NCBI RefSeq assembly: GCF_014698475.1
Contig: NZ_JACJTB010000002.1
Span: 342,500-406,499 of the forward strand
Length of the DNA: 64,000 bases
Source of the DNA: Nostoc spongiaeforme FACHB-130
Lineage (GTDB): Bacteria > Cyanobacteriota > Cyanobacteriia > Cyanobacteriales > Nostocaceae
Direction: 5' to 3'
Positions 28,319 through 38,221 of the stretch are shown in pieces. How positions within the stretch are numbered: position 1 is the first letter of the stretch; each line of letters begins with the position of its first letter. Below the pieces are notes generated by a model that saw only the letters and a list, made by a program, of their open reading frames with translations, had not been told where the DNA came from and did no database searches. A program made the translations under genes and the position numbers.

Positions 28319-30178
28319 TTACCTTTGGCGTAAGTACTTGAGAATACCACGAGCGATCGCTTCTGCCATCCGATTTTGATATTCTGGAGAACCTAGGCGG
28401 GGATTATCTTCTCTACCAGTCATATAACCTGTTTCTACTAAAATCGAGGGCATAGAACTTTTTCTCAAGACATAAAATCGCGCTTTGCGTGTGCCTCGGT
28501 CTTTAATTGTGCCAATATCTTCCAGAATAGTTTTACGAACTACTTCAGCTAAAGCATAACCACTATCGTAGTAATATACCTCTAAGCCATTCACATCAGA
28601 GCGATTATCTACAGAATTAGCATGGATACTCACAAATAAAGTTGCATTGGCGCGTTCAGCAATATCTACTCTTCCTTGAAGTTCAACAAAAAAGTCAGCA
28701 TCTCTGGTGAGGACTGCTTGTACACCATTGCGTTCTAGAATTGCGGCTACTCGTTTGCCAATGGGTAAAATCACATCTTTTTCTAATAATCCTCCCAAAC
28801 CAGGAGCGCCAGAATCCTTACCACCATGTCCAGGATCAATCACTACTATCAATTTGCCGTTGGGGACTGGGCGTGGCGGTTGTACTGAGATATCGCTAGG
28901 TGAAGGTAGAGGTGGTAAAACTATTGGTGGTGTAACTGCGCGAGTGCGTTGTAACTGTACAGCCAACAACTGATTACTAACTTGGTTGACTTCCCCAATT
29001 TGCACTCCCGCAGCTGGTTGAATCAAAATATTGACAGAATCATCTTGGGGTTGCAAACGTACCCGCAAAATGGGACTATTGGCATTAAAAGTAGGGCCGA
29101 TCACTCTGGGGGCTAATTGAGAATTAGCGATCGCAATCCGAAATAAACTAGAGGATCGATCCCAGCCACCCCTAGCAGATACAGGTCTGTTAGAGCGAAT
29201 TAACAGTTGTGTGCCGTTCTCGGCTAACTCCACCGCTTGAATGATGGCGGGTGAGTCGTTAGCCTGGGAAATGACATTGCTATCACTATTTCCTGGCAAT
29301 CTCACTAGCCGATTCGGTATAATTACAAACCCACCAACGCTACTATTACTGGCTCGCCAATCAGGACTATTTGGTTCCACATATAAGGTGATGCGGGCTG
29401 TTGGTTGTCGCATTTGCAACTGAGAAAATTGAATCCGACTGACACCATAACGATTCACCGATAAATCTTGTGACGATAAACCAGAAGACAAAGACGCACC
29501 AGCAATATCGATATGAACTGCGCGTTTGTCAGAACTGCGATTTACCTGAATCTGGGGATTACCACCATTAGTCCGAACAAAAAAACCATCCCCAGTGACT
29601 CGCAAACTTTCCAGTTGAGTCACAGCAGCGAGAGTGTTACCAGGAATTCTGGTATTTGATGTTACTGGGTCGGGTTTGACAACAGAGTAGATATTTCTAG
29701 AAGGAAAGTTGGAATTAGGTGTTGTTTCTAAAGGCTGGGGTTCTGGCTGGAGTGAAATATCTGCTGATGAAGTGATGGGTATGGTGGTTGGTGTCGGTAA
29801 TTGTACTAACCAACGGCTACCATTAGTAGGAATAAATTTGATTGCTTGGGGGTCAATAGTATAACCAGGAGCCAGTTCAACAACAATTCTGGCGGTCTGG
29901 GGGTCAAATTGTCCCACCCGAATTGAGCGGACTGCGCCACCTACAGGTTGTGTTAACTGTGGTCTGCCAAAATCTGTATCTGGTAAATCGATTACCAACC
30001 GAGTAGGATTGAAAATAAGTTGCGCTTTGGGTTGCACCGCTCCCAAAGTATTAAATTCTAAGCGGTTTTGCCTAGCATCAAAGCGCCAAGATTCCAGCTT
30101 TGCTGCCAAAGCAGGTGACGATAATAAAAAGATTGTTCCAATAGTACCGGTTAGTAACCAGTGTAGTTTCACAGTCAT
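28319..30178 (-). CDS. amiC2: N-acetylmuramoyl-L-alanine amidase with AMIN domain (AmiC2-like)
   Basis: This periplasmic amidase cleaves the link between muramic acid and the peptide stem. The 619-residue protein has a signal peptide ending at PALA, two AMIN-type domains (first about residues 27-130; second about 190-300), a Pro-rich linker and a C-terminal Amidase_3 domain with zinc-site motifs VVIDPGHGGKDSGA, LFVSIHANSV and ILVETGYMTGRED. An AGGAG site lies 7 bases before the ATG. In Anabaena, tandem AmiC enzymes open nanopores in the septal wall for cell-cell communication; by position this is the second. Confidence 0.92.
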   Translation of the reverse strand: MTVKLHWLLTGTIGTIFLLSSPALAAKLESWRFDARQNRLEFNTLGAVQPKAQLIFNPTRLVIDLPDTDFGRPQLTQPVGGAVRSIRVGQFDPQTARIVVELAPGYTIDPQAIKFIPTNGSRWLVQLPTPTTIPITSSADISLQPEPQPLETTPNSNFPSRNIYSVVKPDPVTSNTRIPGNTLAAVTQLESLRVTGDGFFVRTNGGNPQIQVNRSSDKRAVHIDIAGASLSSGLSSQDLSVNRYGVSRIQFSQLQMRQPTARITLYVEPNSPDWRASNSSVGGFVIIPNRLVRLPGNSDSNVISQANDSPAIIQAVELAENGTQLLIRSNRPVSARGGWDRSSSLFRIAIANSQLAPRVIGPTFNANSPILRVRLQPQDDSVNILIQPAAGVQIGEVNQVSNQLLAVQLQRTRAVTPPIVLPPLPSPSDISVQPPRPVPNGKLIVVIDPGHGGKDSGAPGLGGLLEKDVILPIGKRVAAILERNGVQAVLTRDADFFVELQGRVDIAERANATLFVSIHANSVDNRSDVNGLEVYYYDSGYALAEVVRKTILEDIGTIKDRGTRKARFYVLRKSSMPSILVETGYMTGREDNPRLGSPEYQNRMAEAIARGILKYLRQR

Positions 30179-30687
30179 TTCTCCTAATTTCTGTTCATAG
30201 AAGCAGTCAATATGTCCACGTATCTATTGGTAAATCCTCACACCGTCACCGCCAAACCTAGTTTTAATTCTAGAAGTCTGTATGGTGGACATTGTTCATC
30301 AGAACTTCTGTAACAGCCAGTAATTATGTGCTGGCACTCAAGACAATAAATACTTTCAGTCAATATACATAAAATCAGTAGGAATTAGTTTTGAGTTGTT
30401 TGATGGCTGATTATCAATGTACCCAAAAAGTTATTCCTACTATCAACTGACGACGGGAAATCTGGCGACATTTAATCTAGCATTTTGAGCAGAAAATGAT
30501 ATGTAAATGTATCTACTAGTACTAAAAAATTAGTTCTCACCCAAAAAGTGAGAACAAGAAATTTTCATCAGTGATATTACAGTCAGATTTTGCTTGGTAT
30601 CAGCAAGATGACGATTAAGCAGACAAAACTATGAATTATTCATCGGATTAGTTAAGTATTTTTACTAAAATCTGCTAACTATATAAC
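30179..30687. other. 509-bp gap between amiC1 and amiC2
   Basis: No gene is seen. It contains the amiC1 terminator hairpin (30523-30555). The remaining 350 bp next to amiC2 is free of frames and should carry an independent amiC2 promoter. Confidence 0.55.
30523..30555 (-). terminator. Probable terminator downstream of amiC1
   Basis: An 8-bp stem GTTCTCAC / GTGAGAAC with a 7-base loop (30533-30555) is followed on the minus strand by CTAATTTTTTAG. It lies 133 bp after the amiC1 stop, before amiC2 begins. Confidence 0.65.
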
Positions 30688-32550
30688 TTATCTCCGTTTG
30701 AGGTACTGGAGTACACCACGGGCGATCGCTTCTGCCATTTGATTTTGATAAGCTGAAGTCCGTAACTTCGCAATATCTTCCCGACCAGTTAAATAACCAG
30801 TCTCGACCAAAATTGAAGGCATAGAACTTTTTCTCAGGACAAAAAATCTGGCTCGGCGCACACCCCGATCTCGGACATTCACACTTTGCCGAATACTGTT
30901 ATGTACAGCCCGCGCTAGACCCAAACCACTGTCATAATAATAAGTTTCTAAACCACTGACATCGGGACGACCAGCGCCGGCAGAATTAGCGTGGATACTG
31001 ACAAACACATCAGCGTTGGCTCTCTCTGCTAATTGGACTCGTCCAGGAAGAGTCACAAAATAGTCAGAATTGCGCGTCATAATCACCTGCACACCATTTT
31101 GCTGTAAGATTTCCGCCACCCTTTTGCTAATGGGGAGAATGATATCTTTTTCACGGATACCACCAATACCAATTGCGCCGGGGTCTTTACCGCCATGTCC
31201 GGGGTCAATCACCACTACAACTCTGCCTTTGGGAATGGGGCGTGTGTTAACTGGAGGTCGGGAAGTAGAATTTTCATTAGGATCTGGTAATTGGCCGCGC
31301 TCTGAAGGAAAAGGCAATGTGCCAGGAACTGTGACAACTCGGCGCTCACCTTGTAATTGCAGTGCTACTTCGTCATTATTTTGGTTAATTTGCCCAAATT
31401 GTATTCCCGCCGCAGGTTGAACTAAGATCACCACCGTGTTCGAGTCTGGTGTTTGCAGGCGCACCCGCAAAATGGGACTGTTGGCATTCAATGTAGGGCC
31501 TTTAATCCGGTGTGCTAATTTCGCATCATTAATCGTGATGCGATACAAACCAGAAGTTCTATCCCAGCCACCCCTAGCAGTTATGGTTTGATCAGCTCGA
31601 ATTAAAAGTTGCTTATTATCATCAGACAGTTCTACAGCTTCAATTGTGGCTGGTTGGTCACTGACAATGCGACGACTGGGAACAGACAACTCTGGTTGAT
31701 TATCCGAAGAGTTATTAGAGTTATTTCCTGGTAATCTGGCAAATCTATTGGGTAGAACGATTAAACCAGTCGCACCACTTCTAGCTGCTCGCCAGTCTGG
31801 GCTATTTTTATCTACCCGCAAAGTCATCCGGACTGCTGGGGGACTGGTTTGGAGTTGGGTAAACTCTACACGACTCACACCATGTTTGTTAACGCTGAGG
31901 TCTCGCTGTGCCAAATTTGTGGATAAAGTGGCGTTGGAGATATCCATAAAAATTGTAGAGCGATCGCGGCTCCGATTTACTCTAATTTGGGGATTGCCGC
32001 CACTAGTCCGCACAAAAAAGCCATCGCCTGTCACTTGTAAGCTGTCAATTTGAGTGCTGCTTTGTGTCGTGCTGCTCACTCTGGGTAATGGTGGTCTTGC
32101 ATCTGAGTCCAGGCTGGTGACTACGTTGTAAACATTATCTGCGGAAGAGTTTACAGGCTCTAGTCTGGGTCTAGGTAATTGTACTGTCCAACGACTGGGC
32201 GTTATCCCGACAAATTTTATCCCTTGGGGGTCAAGAGTGTAACCAGGAGCAAGTTCAACCACAATCCGGGCTGTTTGGGGTTCAAACTGACCAACACGAA
32301 TAGCCCGAACTGCCCCGCCTACAGGTTGTGTTAACTGTGGTCTGCCAAAGGTTGTGTCTGGTAAATCAATAACCAGGCGTGTGGGATTAAAAATGAGTTG
32401 TGCTTTGGGTTGGACACCGCCAGAAGTATTAAATTCTAGACGGTTTTGCTTGGCATCAAACCGCCAAGACTCCAGTCTGGCTGCCAACACTGGCGAAGAC
32501 AGTAAGCAGATCATCCCAACAGTACCGGGTAGTAACCAGTGTAATTTCAC
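30688..32550 (-). CDS. amiC1: N-acetylmuramoyl-L-alanine amidase with AMIN domain (AmiC1-like)
   Basis: This is the paralogue of the gene at 28319, 620 residues, with the same order: signal peptide (to PVLA), two AMIN-type modules, a Pro/Ser-rich linker and Amidase_3 with VVVIDPGHGGKDPGA, VFVSIHANSAG and VETGYLTGRED. The start is a GTG at 32550 after AGGAGA. The first 100 and last 170 residues are nearly the same as AmiC2, while the middle differs, which suggests an old tandem duplication kept for partly separate roles. In relatives AmiC1 is needed for septal pores and heterocyst development. Confidence 0.92.
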   Translation of the reverse strand: MKLHWLLPGTVGMICLLSSPVLAARLESWRFDAKQNRLEFNTSGGVQPKAQLIFNPTRLVIDLPDTTFGRPQLTQPVGGAVRAIRVGQFEPQTARIVVELAPGYTLDPQGIKFVGITPSRWTVQLPRPRLEPVNSSADNVYNVVTSLDSDARPPLPRVSSTTQSSTQIDSLQVTGDGFFVRTSGGNPQIRVNRSRDRSTIFMDISNATLSTNLAQRDLSVNKHGVSRVEFTQLQTSPPAVRMTLRVDKNSPDWRAARSGATGLIVLPNRFARLPGNNSNNSSDNQPELSVPSRRIVSDQPATIEAVELSDDNKQLLIRADQTITARGGWDRTSGLYRITINDAKLAHRIKGPTLNANSPILRVRLQTPDSNTVVILVQPAAGIQFGQINQNNDEVALQLQGERRVVTVPGTLPFPSERGQLPDPNENSTSRPPVNTRPIPKGRVVVVIDPGHGGKDPGAIGIGGIREKDIILPISKRVAEILQQNGVQVIMTRNSDYFVTLPGRVQLAERANADVFVSIHANSAGAGRPDVSGLETYYYDSGLGLARAVHNSIRQSVNVRDRGVRRARFFVLRKSSMPSILVETGYLTGREDIAKLRTSAYQNQMAEAIARGVLQYLKRR

Positions 32551-33152
32551 AATCCTTTCTCCTGATTCACATTCATGGAAGTCAATATCTCAAAAATTTG
32601 CGTAAATTGTGCGCCAGTTACGAAATAATTTTGGGATTTGACCTGAACTTTTTTTTGGGTTAAAGAAACAATTAATAACAGGTAACAGATGACAGAGTGT
32701 AAGTTATTTTGAGGTCTAAATTTTATGCTCTGTGGATTTACTAACTACCTTGGCTATCCCAAGCAAATTAGTAGGAGAGGCAACACAAATATAACCAGAT
32801 AATTCTGGTTTTGGTCAATTTCTGTTAATTTTGTGTTTTTTGGGATGAGTCAGCAATTGTAGAATTAATACATTTCAACTTGTTTTCAGGAATGTTGCAA
32901 TATTGGTAATTACTAGTTTTTAGTCACTATGAACATATTGGGATGAAGATTAGTAATCAGGTAAGTTTGGTAACAAATTGCTTTCTCAAAGTTAAGAATC
33001 AATAGTCACAATAGCAGAAAACAACGATATCAGAGGACGCAGATTCCGAGACAGAAGTTTCCTGTCATTAACTCAGGGATGAGGAAATCAGAAAGGAGGA
33101 AGTAGATAATTTCATTGCCACCTTTCTGCTTCCTAGCCCCAGTGACTCGGCT
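32551..33152. other. 602-bp gap upstream of amiC1
   Basis: No gene, terminator or repeat family member could be assigned. It should hold the amiC1 promoter at its left end and the 3' end of the antiporter transcript at its right end. Confidence 0.5.
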
Positions 33153-34529
33153 TTAATCTTGAATTAATTGTTCGGAGTCAGTTGCAACTTTTTGGGAATC
33201 GGGAAATACGAAACGTAACAAAGGCGGAGCTAAAAAAGTTGTGAGGATCACCATCATAATAATTGCCGCCCCCAATGATTTTGAGAGAACGCCACTAGCA
33301 GCGCCGACACCAGCAAATACTAATCCAACTTCTCCTCGTGGAATCATCCCTACACCGATCGCTAAACGATTGATTTGGGGTTGACCAAATACGCTCAAAC
33401 CTGTAATCACTTTACCAATGATGGCTACTGTAATCAGGAAAATAGCCATAATTAAACCTTCACGGTTGCTGGGAATGGCAGGGTTTAGCACTCCCAAATC
33501 AGTTTTTGCGCCAACGGTGACAAAGAAAATTGGCACCATCAAATCAGCTACAGGAATAACTTGCTTTTGCAGTTCTTTACGCTTATCTGTTTCTTCCAAG
33601 ACTAAACCAGCAGCAAAAGCACCCAAAATGGCTTCTAATTGAATGATGGCAGCCAGATATGCCATGACAAAGGCAAAAATAAAGGCGGGAATGACTAACT
33701 CGCCGCGGGTTTTGAGTTGATTTGCGATCGCTACAAATGTTTTATTGAACACATTACCCAAAACGATCGCACCCAATAAAAATGCTGTAGCACTGATAAT
33801 TAAGTAAATTACTTTACCTACATCCACTGCACCATCTTTAGCGAGACTGGCAACTACCGCTAAGACAATAATTCCGAGTACGTCATCAATCACAGCCGCA
33901 CCGAGAATAATTTGCCCTTCCTTGGAATTGAGCTTGCCAATTTCTGCCAAGACTTTAGAGGTAATTCCAATACTTGTTGCTGTTAAAGCCGCACCTGCAA
34001 AAATTGCCGGCACAGCACCAATACCAAACAAAGTCATTAAACCCACAGTTCCAGCAGCAAAAGGTACTACCACTCCCACTACTGCCACAATGGTTGCTTG
34101 GATACCAACGGCCATTAAGTCTTTTAAGTTCGACTCTAGGCCAATTTCAAACAACAAAATAATTACACCCAATTCTGATAACACAGAAATCACTTCTGAT
34201 TGGGCGGCAAATACCTGGGGTGCGGCTTCTGGAGTGAGACCGGCAGTAGTTTGGAGAAACACCATAATTAAAGAACTAGAACTGTCTGCGCCACCTTCAG
34301 GAAACACCAACAGGTGCAGTACAGAAACACCCACAACTACACCACCGACAAGTTCGCCCAACACAGGTGGTAAACCAATGCGGTTGGATAACTCCCCACC
34401 AACTTTACTGGCGAAGTAAATTACCACTAAACTCAGCAGCACAGCCGCCAATACCATAGAACTGTCTGCTGTTTCTGGTGTACTGGCCAGCAGAGGAAAA
34501 GAAAAGTTGATTACATCTAAAAACTGCAT
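33153..34529 (-). CDS. Na+/H+ antiporter, CPA2 family (NhaS3-like)
   Basis: This 458-residue integral membrane protein has about 12 helices. It shows GLPPVLGELVGGVVVGVSVL, LLFEIGLESNLKDL, and the ion-binding Asp pair in GAAVIDDVLGIIVLAVV, as well as GMIPRGEVGLVFA near the end. These are the signatures of the CPA2 cation/proton antiporters such as cyanobacterial NhaS3, which exchanges Na+ for H+ and supports salt and pH balance. The target membrane is not determined by sequence. It follows the Fe-S protein gene by 36 bp and may share its transcript. Confidence 0.9.
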   Translation of the reverse strand: MQFLDVINFSFPLLASTPETADSSMVLAAVLLSLVVIYFASKVGGELSNRIGLPPVLGELVGGVVVGVSVLHLLVFPEGGADSSSSLIMVFLQTTAGLTPEAAPQVFAAQSEVISVLSELGVIILLFEIGLESNLKDLMAVGIQATIVAVVGVVVPFAAGTVGLMTLFGIGAVPAIFAGAALTATSIGITSKVLAEIGKLNSKEGQIILGAAVIDDVLGIIVLAVVASLAKDGAVDVGKVIYLIISATAFLLGAIVLGNVFNKTFVAIANQLKTRGELVIPAFIFAFVMAYLAAIIQLEAILGAFAAGLVLEETDKRKELQKQVIPVADLMVPIFFVTVGAKTDLGVLNPAIPSNREGLIMAIFLITVAIIGKVITGLSVFGQPQINRLAIGVGMIPRGEVGLVFAGVGAASGVLSKSLGAAIIMMVILTTFLAPPLLRFVFPDSQKVATDSEQLIQD

Positions 34530-34565
34530 GGTTTCCGCGAAAATCCTTCTCTTTATTTTTACCTG

Positions 34566-35843
34566 TTAAAGATGCGGACTGCGGGGCAAATTTTTGTAGA
34601 ACCACAGTGTACTTACTAAAGCTAGGAGTAAATTATAAATCCACTGTATCCAAGATGGCAGTAATAAAATCAGAGGACGACCAGCAAAAATAAAAAAGAA
34701 ATTAAAGATGCCAAAGGTATAAATTGTAAAAATCCGATGGCGAATGATGTGAGGAGACAGATAAAGGTTACGCCGACGACTGTAGGCTTTTGCTTGTGTT
34801 TCTGCCCAGCGTCCTAAAATATAAGCGATCGCTGTACATGCTCCCAAGATGATTGGCACAGTTATGAGTTTGGGTAGATTAATTTGTCGTTCAAATAAAT
34901 ACAGTCCCGGACTCCATAGAGTCGCCAGTTGGTTGGTTTGCCGCGCCCAAGCCCCTGAAAAGTAATATTCCCAATTGCCTGCATACAGGTAGTAATAAAT
35001 AAAGTAACCAACTACTAAACCACTGTAGCCATAGCGCACAAAAGATTCTGCCGGTTTTTTCAGGTCTTGCCAATAAGCCCGTTCGCCATCTATATCAATA
35101 CAAGCATTTTGACAGCCAACACAGTCACTTTGTTCTTTACCCTCTGGCAAAACAATGCGGCACATAGACTGAGTGATAAGTTGATCACTGCTATCGCCCT
35201 TACTACTAAATAACCCACTGGGTTGACTGTAAATCTTTTCTACTGGTGCCATTGGACAAAAATAATTACACCATGTCTTGCCGCTATAAAAGTAGCCAAC
35301 GGTAATCGCAAAGACAATTGTAAATAACAACCATGATGCCAAAACTAGGCGATCGGCATCAAAAAATAAAATCCGGCCACATAACCCTAAAAACAACCAG
35401 CCAAACTGGAGGTAGGCATAATTTCTGCCCAACCAAGATTTAGGATTGACTTTGGCTAATCTGTAGCTTACTTTTTTTAATCGAGATTGCTGGTGTTGAT
35501 AATGACGCTGCCAACCCAAAGCGCGGGGAATTTGTGATAGAAACGAAAGCGGGCAAATGCGTCGCCACAGTTCATGGCCAAACACTAGCAAAATAAAAAT
35601 GGATGCAGGTACAATTACTCCCCACATCACAGTTGTTCCCAAAGGATATGCTTGCTCTGGTAAGCATTTACCTTGCACATGAATACAGCTAACCGCAAAT
35701 TTCTGTGGCGTAGAAGTATGATTTAAGTGAATCAGAGCCGGAGTCCAAGGGTCGTACAATAGGGAAGCAATGATTAGGAGCCATGCGAAAGTTAACAGAC
35801 AGCGCACCCAGTGCATCTGACGTTCAGCTATGCTCAAGAGCAT
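34566..35843 (-). CDS. Polytopic membrane protein with a 4Fe-4S-type cysteine cluster
   Basis: The 425-residue protein has about eight membrane helices. Two cysteine groups lie in its middle: TWCNYFCPMAPVEKIY and SDCVGCQNACIDID, typical of NapH/CcoG/NosR-type membrane ferredoxin-like domains (the first CxxxCP motif, then CxxCxxxC). A further pair (CIHVQGKCLPE) is near residue 55. It probably moves electrons across or along the membrane; donor and acceptor are unknown. It stands upstream of the antiporter gene with a 36-bp gap. Confidence 0.82.
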   Translation of the reverse strand: MLLSIAERQMHWVRCLLTFAWLLIIASLLYDPWTPALIHLNHTSTPQKFAVSCIHVQGKCLPEQAYPLGTTVMWGVIVPASIFILLVFGHELWRRICPLSFLSQIPRALGWQRHYQHQQSRLKKVSYRLAKVNPKSWLGRNYAYLQFGWLFLGLCGRILFFDADRLVLASWLLFTIVFAITVGYFYSGKTWCNYFCPMAPVEKIYSQPSGLFSSKGDSSDQLITQSMCRIVLPEGKEQSDCVGCQNACIDIDGERAYWQDLKKPAESFVRYGYSGLVVGYFIYYYLYAGNWEYYFSGAWARQTNQLATLWSPGLYLFERQINLPKLITVPIILGACTAIAYILGRWAETQAKAYSRRRNLYLSPHIIRHRIFTIYTFGIFNFFFIFAGRPLILLLPSWIQWIYNLLLALVSTLWFYKNLPRSPHL

Positions 35844-36549
35844 GGATCTATTCCACTAAATAATATTTTGTGAATGCCGAATCTAGAGCCAGTTAAGCAG
35901 TTAATTGGCGTAAAAGATTTGGCGAAAAATTTTGTATTTATAGTTGGGCTTATTATGCAGCTCGCTTAAATCAGATAAGAACAGTATATCTACTTAAATC
36001 TTTATCCTTTCTTTGTAATTCCTACGCCTAAATACTCAAAGCTCAAACTTTGCACGCCTGCGACTGAAGTCGCGGCTACAGGAACTAAGCCTGCCTACGC
36101 AGGCTGGAAAAACTTATAGAGTTGGACAAAATTAAATTCATCATCCTCAGCACTTTCAACTCAGCACTCTTCATTGTGATTTTTTAGTTTCCAAAAATGT
36201 AACCATACCTGTTTTTGACTAGAGCAGTGTCACAGTAAAAACATAGAAATGGTATCGAGCGAATTAACTGAACAAGGCAAAAGTAAAAAGTTAAAAGGCA
36301 AAAAAAAGAAAAAGAATAAATCAACAGCCCACGCTAGGCAGGCAGTTCCTCTGACTGGACTGCCGAGGTTCCTACGTCGCTAATGCTGTGCTAACACCAT
36401 GTAAATGGCTCCTAAATTTATTTATGGGGATTATCTTTTTACTTTTTACTTCTTAATGTTAACTATTAATGCTTGACAGTTAACGAATGATTGTTCGATG
36501 CAGTTTACTTATTAGCATCTGTATATATTGTTTAGAGGAGTGCAAGTTT
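35844..36549. other. 706-bp repeat-rich gap
   Basis: It contains two perfect palindromes, GCGACT-GA-AGTCGC (36060-36073) and AGCCTGC-CTAC-GCAGGCT (36088-36105). A mosaic of A-rich GGCAAAAGT repeats follows at 36273-36310 with a G/C-rich palindromic insert at about 36325-36390 (GGCAGTTCC pairing with GGACTGCC). No protein gene is seen. The promoter of the SIMPL gene should lie near its right end. Confidence 0.55.
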
Positions 36550-37290
36550 ATGTCTAGAACTGCTTTGTCTGGTTCTCAATTTTGTGCTAGGAAGTTTTGG
36601 AAATCTCTACCGTTAGCTTTGCTGTTATTTGTCACGATGGCTTTACCTGCATCAGCCCAAGAAAAAGAAAAGTTATGGCGGACTTTGACGGTGAGTGGAA
36701 GGGGGATGGAGTCAATTCCTACTACTTTGTCGTTGGTGAATTTAGGGGTGGAGATTCAAGGTAAAACTGCTCAAGAAGTCCAGCAAGAAGCTGCCAAGCG
36801 GTCATCGGCTGTGGTCGCTTTACTCAAAAGTCGTAATGTCGAGAAATTAGAAACTACAGGTATCCGTCTCAATCCTGTTTACAGTTACACCAACAATGTG
36901 CAGCGCATTACTGGCTATGCTGCTGTGAATAATGTGAGTTTTCGCATTCCTACCGAGAAAGCCGGTACATTGCTAGATGATGCGGTGAAAGCTGGGGCAA
37001 CGCAAATTAACGGTGTTAGTTTTATTGCTAGTGATGAGGCGATCTCCGCTGCCCGCGAAGTCGCACTCAAAGAAGCTACTCAGGATGCCCAAAAACAAGC
37101 TGATGCTGTATTAAGCTCTTTAGGACTCAAATCTAAAGAAATCGTCAGCATTCAAGTTAATAATGCCAGCGCCCCACCACCTGTCTTTTTACGCGCCCAG
37201 GCGGCAAAAGTGGCTGAAGATGTTTCCACTCCGGTAGTTGGTGGTGAACAAGACGTAGAAGCATCGGTGACGTTGCAAATTAGTTATTAG
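36550..37290 (+). CDS. SIMPL-domain (DUF541) exported protein
   Basis: The 246-residue protein has a signal peptide (LPLALLLFVTMALPASA) and one SIMPL domain: LTVSGRGMESIPTTLSLVNL at the start, TTGIRLNPVYSY, and EATQDAQKQADAVLSSLGLK in the helical part. The family is found in the periplasm or outer surface with poorly known roles, sometimes in oxidative stress. The ATG at 36550 is fixed by AGGAG nine bases ahead. It converges with ssb. Confidence 0.88.
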   Translation: MSRTALSGSQFCARKFWKSLPLALLLFVTMALPASAQEKEKLWRTLTVSGRGMESIPTTLSLVNLGVEIQGKTAQEVQQEAAKRSSAVVALLKSRNVEKLETTGIRLNPVYSYTNNVQRITGYAAVNNVSFRIPTEKAGTLLDDAVKAGATQINGVSFIASDEAISAAREVALKEATQDAQKQADAVLSSLGLKSKEIVSIQVNNASAPPPVFLRAQAAKVAEDVSTPVVGGEQDVEASVTLQISY

Positions 37291-37359
37291 TTGTCACTTG
37301 TCATTGGTCATTGGTCATTTGTAATGACAAAGGACTAATGACTAAGGACAAATGACCAA

Positions 37360-37722
37360 CTAAAAATTATCGGGAGACATATCGCTCATACTGCTGTCTC
37401 CTTCATTTTTAGAACCTAATAAATCCAACTGATCTACAACAATCACAGGTTTAGAACGACTAACTCCGGTTTGGCGATCGTTCCAGGAGTCAAACTTTAA
37501 GGAACCTTTGACGGCAATTTGCTTACCTTTGCGTACATAATTACCCGCCACTTCAGCAGTCTTGCCCCACAATTCCAACTCGAACCAGTCAGGCTCGTCA
37601 CTGTTACGTGTTCTTCTGTTGACTGCCAGGGTTAATCTGCATTTAGTTTTACCGGAATCAAAATATTTCATGTCTGGGTCGCCACCTACACGACCAATGA
37701 GGTGGACTATATTAATAGTCAT
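37360..37722 (-). CDS. ssb: Single-stranded DNA-binding protein
   Basis: The 120-residue protein has the OB-fold of bacterial SSB (INIVHLIGRVGGDPDMKYF, WFELELWGKTAEVAGNYVRK, GKQIAVKGSLKFDSW). The tail is short and acidic and ends SDMSPDNF, a relaxed form of the usual DDDIPF partner-binding tip. AAAGGT precedes the ATG. Cyanobacteria often have more than one SSB-like protein, so this need not be the only copy. Confidence 0.92.
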   Translation of the reverse strand: MTINIVHLIGRVGGDPDMKYFDSGKTKCRLTLAVNRRTRNSDEPDWFELELWGKTAEVAGNYVRKGKQIAVKGSLKFDSWNDRQTGVSRSKPVIVVDQLDLLGSKNEGDSSMSDMSPDNF

Positions 37723-38221
37723 GTGTCTTACCTTTTAGTACTGACGTACTGATTTATCTTGTTTTCCATAATAGCCAATTATGAACTGAATAAAACAGAA
37801 TTCAGGAGTCAGAATTCAAAATAAACCTTTGGGGTCGACTGAATGAAAATGATTTTCATGGTGCGTGAAGAAGTACAAATTCCTTTTTAGCCCAAACCTA
37901 TGATTTCCAGCATAGGAAATTCTGAATTCTGTATTCTGGCTCCTAATGATTAAAAATGTGTTAAAAACTTAACAACGTTGCAAGCTATATTAATTTGAGC
38001 TATCACTTAGGGAAAACTAATAAAACCGTACGGATATACTGAGTTGGGCAAGGAATATCGAAAACGTGGATGTCACAAATCTAGTCAGTATGGTCAAAAG
38101 TAAATCAAAAAATGGCCAACTTTACTAGACTGATGATCAAAAACGTAATAGAATCCAGCACGATTCCATCTAACATTTTTTTATAGTCAAAAAGTATTGC
38201 GAATAGGGGGCGTAGAGAAGC
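37723..38221. other. 499-bp gap between divergent ssb and mreB
   Basis: It contains a long imperfect inverted repeat of GAATTCAGGAGTCAGAATTC type (left arm about 37796, right arm about 37918-37945). The same string family appears near 1345-1435, 28165 and 45730. Promoters of ssb and mreB must both lie here. No gene is seen. Confidence 0.55.
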
